Shown here: positions 4,764 to 6,821 of the stretch, one piece after another | Position numbering within the stretch: the first letter of the stretch is position 1 | How the letters are laid out: each line of letters opens with the position of its first letter | Source of the DNA: Candidatus Pelagibacter sp. | GTDB lineage: Bacteria; Pseudomonadota; Alphaproteobacteria; Pelagibacterales; Pelagibacteraceae | Assembly (NCBI GenBank): GCA_017880265.1 | Contig: JAFJTK010000063.1 | Location: forward strand, 1 to 6,821 | DNA: 6,821 bases | Direction of reading: 5' to 3' | Notes under the pieces: model-generated | What the model saw: the letters and a program-made list of their open reading frames with translations, nothing else | Told to the model about the DNA's origin: nothing | Database searches by the model: none | Made by a program: the position numbers and the translations under genes

Positions 4764-6821
4764 TTATAATGCACCACAGCAATGCTTAAATTTTTTACCT
4801 GAACCGCATGAGCAAGGTTCGTTTCTACCAATTTTTTTACCACTTTTAATTTGATCTACCATTGATTCTTTTCTTTCTTCCTGTTGCTCAGTGACAACTT
4901 TTAAATTCATTAAAATTGTTACAAAATCTAATTTTAATTTTTCAAGAAGATTAGAAAATAAATCAAAAGCCTCTTTTTTATACTCAACCAAGGGGTCTCG
5001 TTGTCCATAGGATCTAAGTCCAATTACTTGTCTTAGTTGTTCAAGATATTGAATATGAGATTTCCAGTTAAGATCAATTGATTGCAAGAAAATTCGTTTT
5101 TCAATTTCTTTTGCATGATCTTCTCCTAAAATTTTTATTCTCTCATCTCTAGATTCTGAAAATTTGTTAATAATTTTTTCTTTTAACTCACCATCTTTTG
5201 CAGAAATTAATGATTTTAATTCTGACTCATCAAAACTTTTACCAACAATCTGTTTTAGGCGATTACTAAACTCATTACTTTTAGGATTCGATAAACTTTG
5301 GATTTTTAATTTGATGATATCATCAATTATTTCTTTTAAAAACTCATCAGAATAATCAAATATGCTTTGACTATTCATTGCATTTTTTCTTTGAGAAAAG
5401 ACTACATGCCTTTGATCATTCAAAACATTATCAAATTTTATTAAGGTTTTTCTAATATCAAAGTTTCTAGCTTCTACCTTTTGTTGAGCTCTTTCAAGAG
5501 CCTTATTAATCCATGGGTGATCAATACTTTCTCCATCTTTAAGTCCTAACTTTTCAAGCATTTTATTCATAGACTCAGATCCAAAAATTCTCATTAAATC
5601 GTCTTCAAGACTAACATAAAAAATAGAACTACCTTCATCACCTTGTCTTCCAGCTCTTCCTCTTGCTTGATTATCAACTCTTCTAGACTCCATTCTCTCT
5701 GTTCCAACTACAAATAAGCCACCTAGGGATTTTATTTTGTTTTTGTCTATTTGAAGTTGAGCCTCTTCGATGGATCCTTTTTTACCACCTAGTTGAATAT
5801 CCACACCTCTTCCAGAAATACTAGTTGTAATGATTACTGATTTTTCTTTACCCGCATTAGCTATAATATCTGCTTCATTTTCATGATTTTTAGCATTTAA
5901 TACAACATGTTTAATATTTTTTTTGTTTAACAGGGTTGAGTAAATTTCAGACTTATTAATACTGGATGTGAAAATTAATATTGGTTGGCCAGCGTTATGA
6001 CGCTCAACAATTTTTTCTATAATTGCATTATTTTTTTCATCTTCGGTTCTGAAAATTTGATCATTATAATCTTTTCTAATCATTTCATTATTAGTTGGAA
6101 TAATCACAACAGCTAAACCATAGATTTCAAAAAATTCTTCAGATTCAGTTGCGGCAGTTCCAGTACATCCAGATATTTTTTTATAAAGTTTAAAATAATT
6201 TTGATATGTTATTGAAGCCAAGGTTTGATTTTCTGCTTGAATATTTATTCGCTCTTTTGCTTCTAAAGCTTGATGTAGACCATCTCCAAACCTTCTACCT
6301 TCAAGTATTCTGCCAGTTAGTTCGTCTATAATTTTTAAGCTTTCATCTTTTACAATATAATCTTTACCTTTTTCGAATAAATGATTAGCTCGAAGAGCTT
6401 GATTGACATGATGAACTAAATGTAAATTTTCTGGATCATAAAAGTTATTATTTTTTAAAATTCCAGCAGTAGAAAAAATTCTTTCTACATTATTTATTCC
6501 ATCATTAGTTAAAAGAATACTTTTTTCTTTTTCATCTATTTCATAATCTTTATCACTCAACTGTCTTACCAGTTTATCAATAGCAAGATACTGAGCAGTT
6601 TTATCTTCAGCAGAACCTGATATGACTAGTGGAGTTCTAGCTTCATCGATAAGACAAGAATCTATCTCATCTACTATAGAAAATGAATGTTCTCTTTGAA
6701 CCATTTCATTCTCTGAGAATTTCATATTATCTCTTAAGTAATCAAAACCAAGTTCACTATTGGTTGCATATGTGATGTCACAATTATAATTTCTTTTTCT
6801 TTCATGATCATCTTGGTCGTT
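4764..6821 (-). CDS. secA: Preprotein translocase ATPase SecA (N-terminus cut off by window edge)
   Basis: SecA is the ATPase motor that drives unfolded preproteins through SecYEG. The frame is open to the window edge, giving 685 visible residues. The methionine at 6725 is internal: upstream codons continue with DDHERKRNYNCDITYATNSE and then GFDYLRDN, classic SecA. About 170 residues, including Walker A, are missing. In fragment numbering, Walker B DEID is at 51-54 followed by DEARTPL. The preprotein-binding region and GRILEGRRFGDGLHQALEAKE follow, then the motif III equivalent GCTGT (218-222). Motif V is TTSISGRGVDI (332-342) and motif VI NQARGRAGRQGD (384-395). The helical scaffold contains LRQVIGLRSYGQRDPL (596-611 region). 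The SEC-C zinc tail is CSCGSGKKFKHCC (670-682), the domain that contacts SecB and lipids in other bacteria. Motifs III, V and VI differ from the usual GMTGT, TNMAGRGTDI and QLRGRAGRQG. Overall length and the zinc tail suggest the housekeeping SecA rather than a SecA2. Confidence 0.96.
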   Translation of the reverse strand, partial: NDQDDHERKRNYNCDITYATNSELGFDYLRDNMKFSENEMVQREHSFSIVDEIDSCLIDEARTPLVISGSAEDKTAQYLAIDKLVRQLSDKDYEIDEKEKSILLTNDGINNVERIFSTAGILKNNNFYDPENLHLVHHVNQALRANHLFEKGKDYIVKDESLKIIDELTGRILEGRRFGDGLHQALEAKERINIQAENQTLASITYQNYFKLYKKISGCTGTAATESEEFFEIYGLAVVIIPTNNEMIRKDYNDQIFRTEDEKNNAIIEKIVERHNAGQPILIFTSSINKSEIYSTLLNKKNIKHVVLNAKNHENEADIIANAGKEKSVIITTSISGRGVDIQLGGKKGSIEEAQLQIDKNKIKSLGGLFVVGTERMESRRVDNQARGRAGRQGDEGSSIFYVSLEDDLMRIFGSESMNKMLEKLGLKDGESIDHPWINKALERAQQKVEARNFDIRKTLIKFDNVLNDQRHVVFSQRKNAMNSQSIFDYSDEFLKEIIDDIIKLKIQSLSNPKSNEFSNRLKQIVGKSFDESELKSLISAKDGELKEKIINKFSESRDERIKILGEDHAKEIEKRIFLQSIDLNWKSHIQYLEQLRQVIGLRSYGQRDPLVEYKKEAFDLFSNLLEKLKLDFVTILMNLKVVTEQQEERKESMVDQIKSGKKIGRNEPCSCGSGKKFKHCCGAL

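Noticed and set aside
5164..5355. 63-residue + strand open frame inside secA
   Set aside because: It is a shadow of the secA helical domain, with no ribosome site and no recognisable protein features.
6723..6725. ATG at 6725 as the secA start codon
   Set aside because: The frame continues upstream to the window edge with strongly conserved SecA sequence ending in FDYLRDN, so this methionine is internal.
1..6821. An undescribed multi-gene system (defence, toxin-antitoxin, biosynthetic cluster)
   Set aside because: Every gene belongs to a well-known housekeeping family and no unassigned frame remains; the unusual points are details of regulation and protein variants.

Overview
The window comes from a very AT-rich, tightly packed bacterial genome. 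The gene content, the lysine/asparagine/isoleucine-rich proteins, the alphaproteobacterial-type DnaX tail and SecA, and above all a tandem glycine riboswitch in front of malate synthase G point to the SAR11 clade (Pelagibacterales, 'Candidatus Pelagibacter'). This assignment is inference from content; no marker gene is complete enough here to place a species.

Layout. Positions 1-1243 (+ strand) hold a DNA-maintenance operon: the 3' end of dnaX (DNA polymerase III gamma/tau), then ybaB/ebfC (nucleoid-associated protein), then recR (recombinational repair), separated by 1 and 3 nt. recR converges on glcB (malate synthase G, - strand, 1230-3392) with a 14-bp overlap of the coding ends. A weak hairpin with a U-rich tail sits in that overlap. 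The 271-bp divergent spacer 3393-3663 is the regulatory centre of the window. On the - strand it carries a two-aptamer glycine riboswitch (about 3411-3552) feeding glcB, with a promoter-like pair just upstream. On the + strand it carries a TATAAT box for accA (3664-4761), the acetyl-CoA carboxylase carboxyltransferase alpha subunit. accA in turn converges, with a 2-nt gap, on secA (- strand, 4764 to beyond 6821). The secA 5' part is cut off by the window edge.

How the genes work together. dnaX-ybaB-recR is a conserved housekeeping cluster. The riboswitch links glycine to malate synthase: glycine can give glyoxylate, which malate synthase condenses with acetyl-CoA to malate, so the switch would open a route for glycine carbon into the TCA cycle. 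A glycine-activated riboswitch on malate synthase is known from SAR11, so that part is a recognised system rather than a new one. Details that may be new are: a C-rich loop of aptamer 1 that is complementary to the only Shine-Dalgarno-like G-run before the glcB start; an AccA with a C-terminal extension ending in a predicted membrane helix; and a SecA with several substitutions in normally near-invariant helicase motifs. I found no mobile element, CRISPR array, tRNA or rRNA, and no evidence of an undescribed defence or biosynthetic system.
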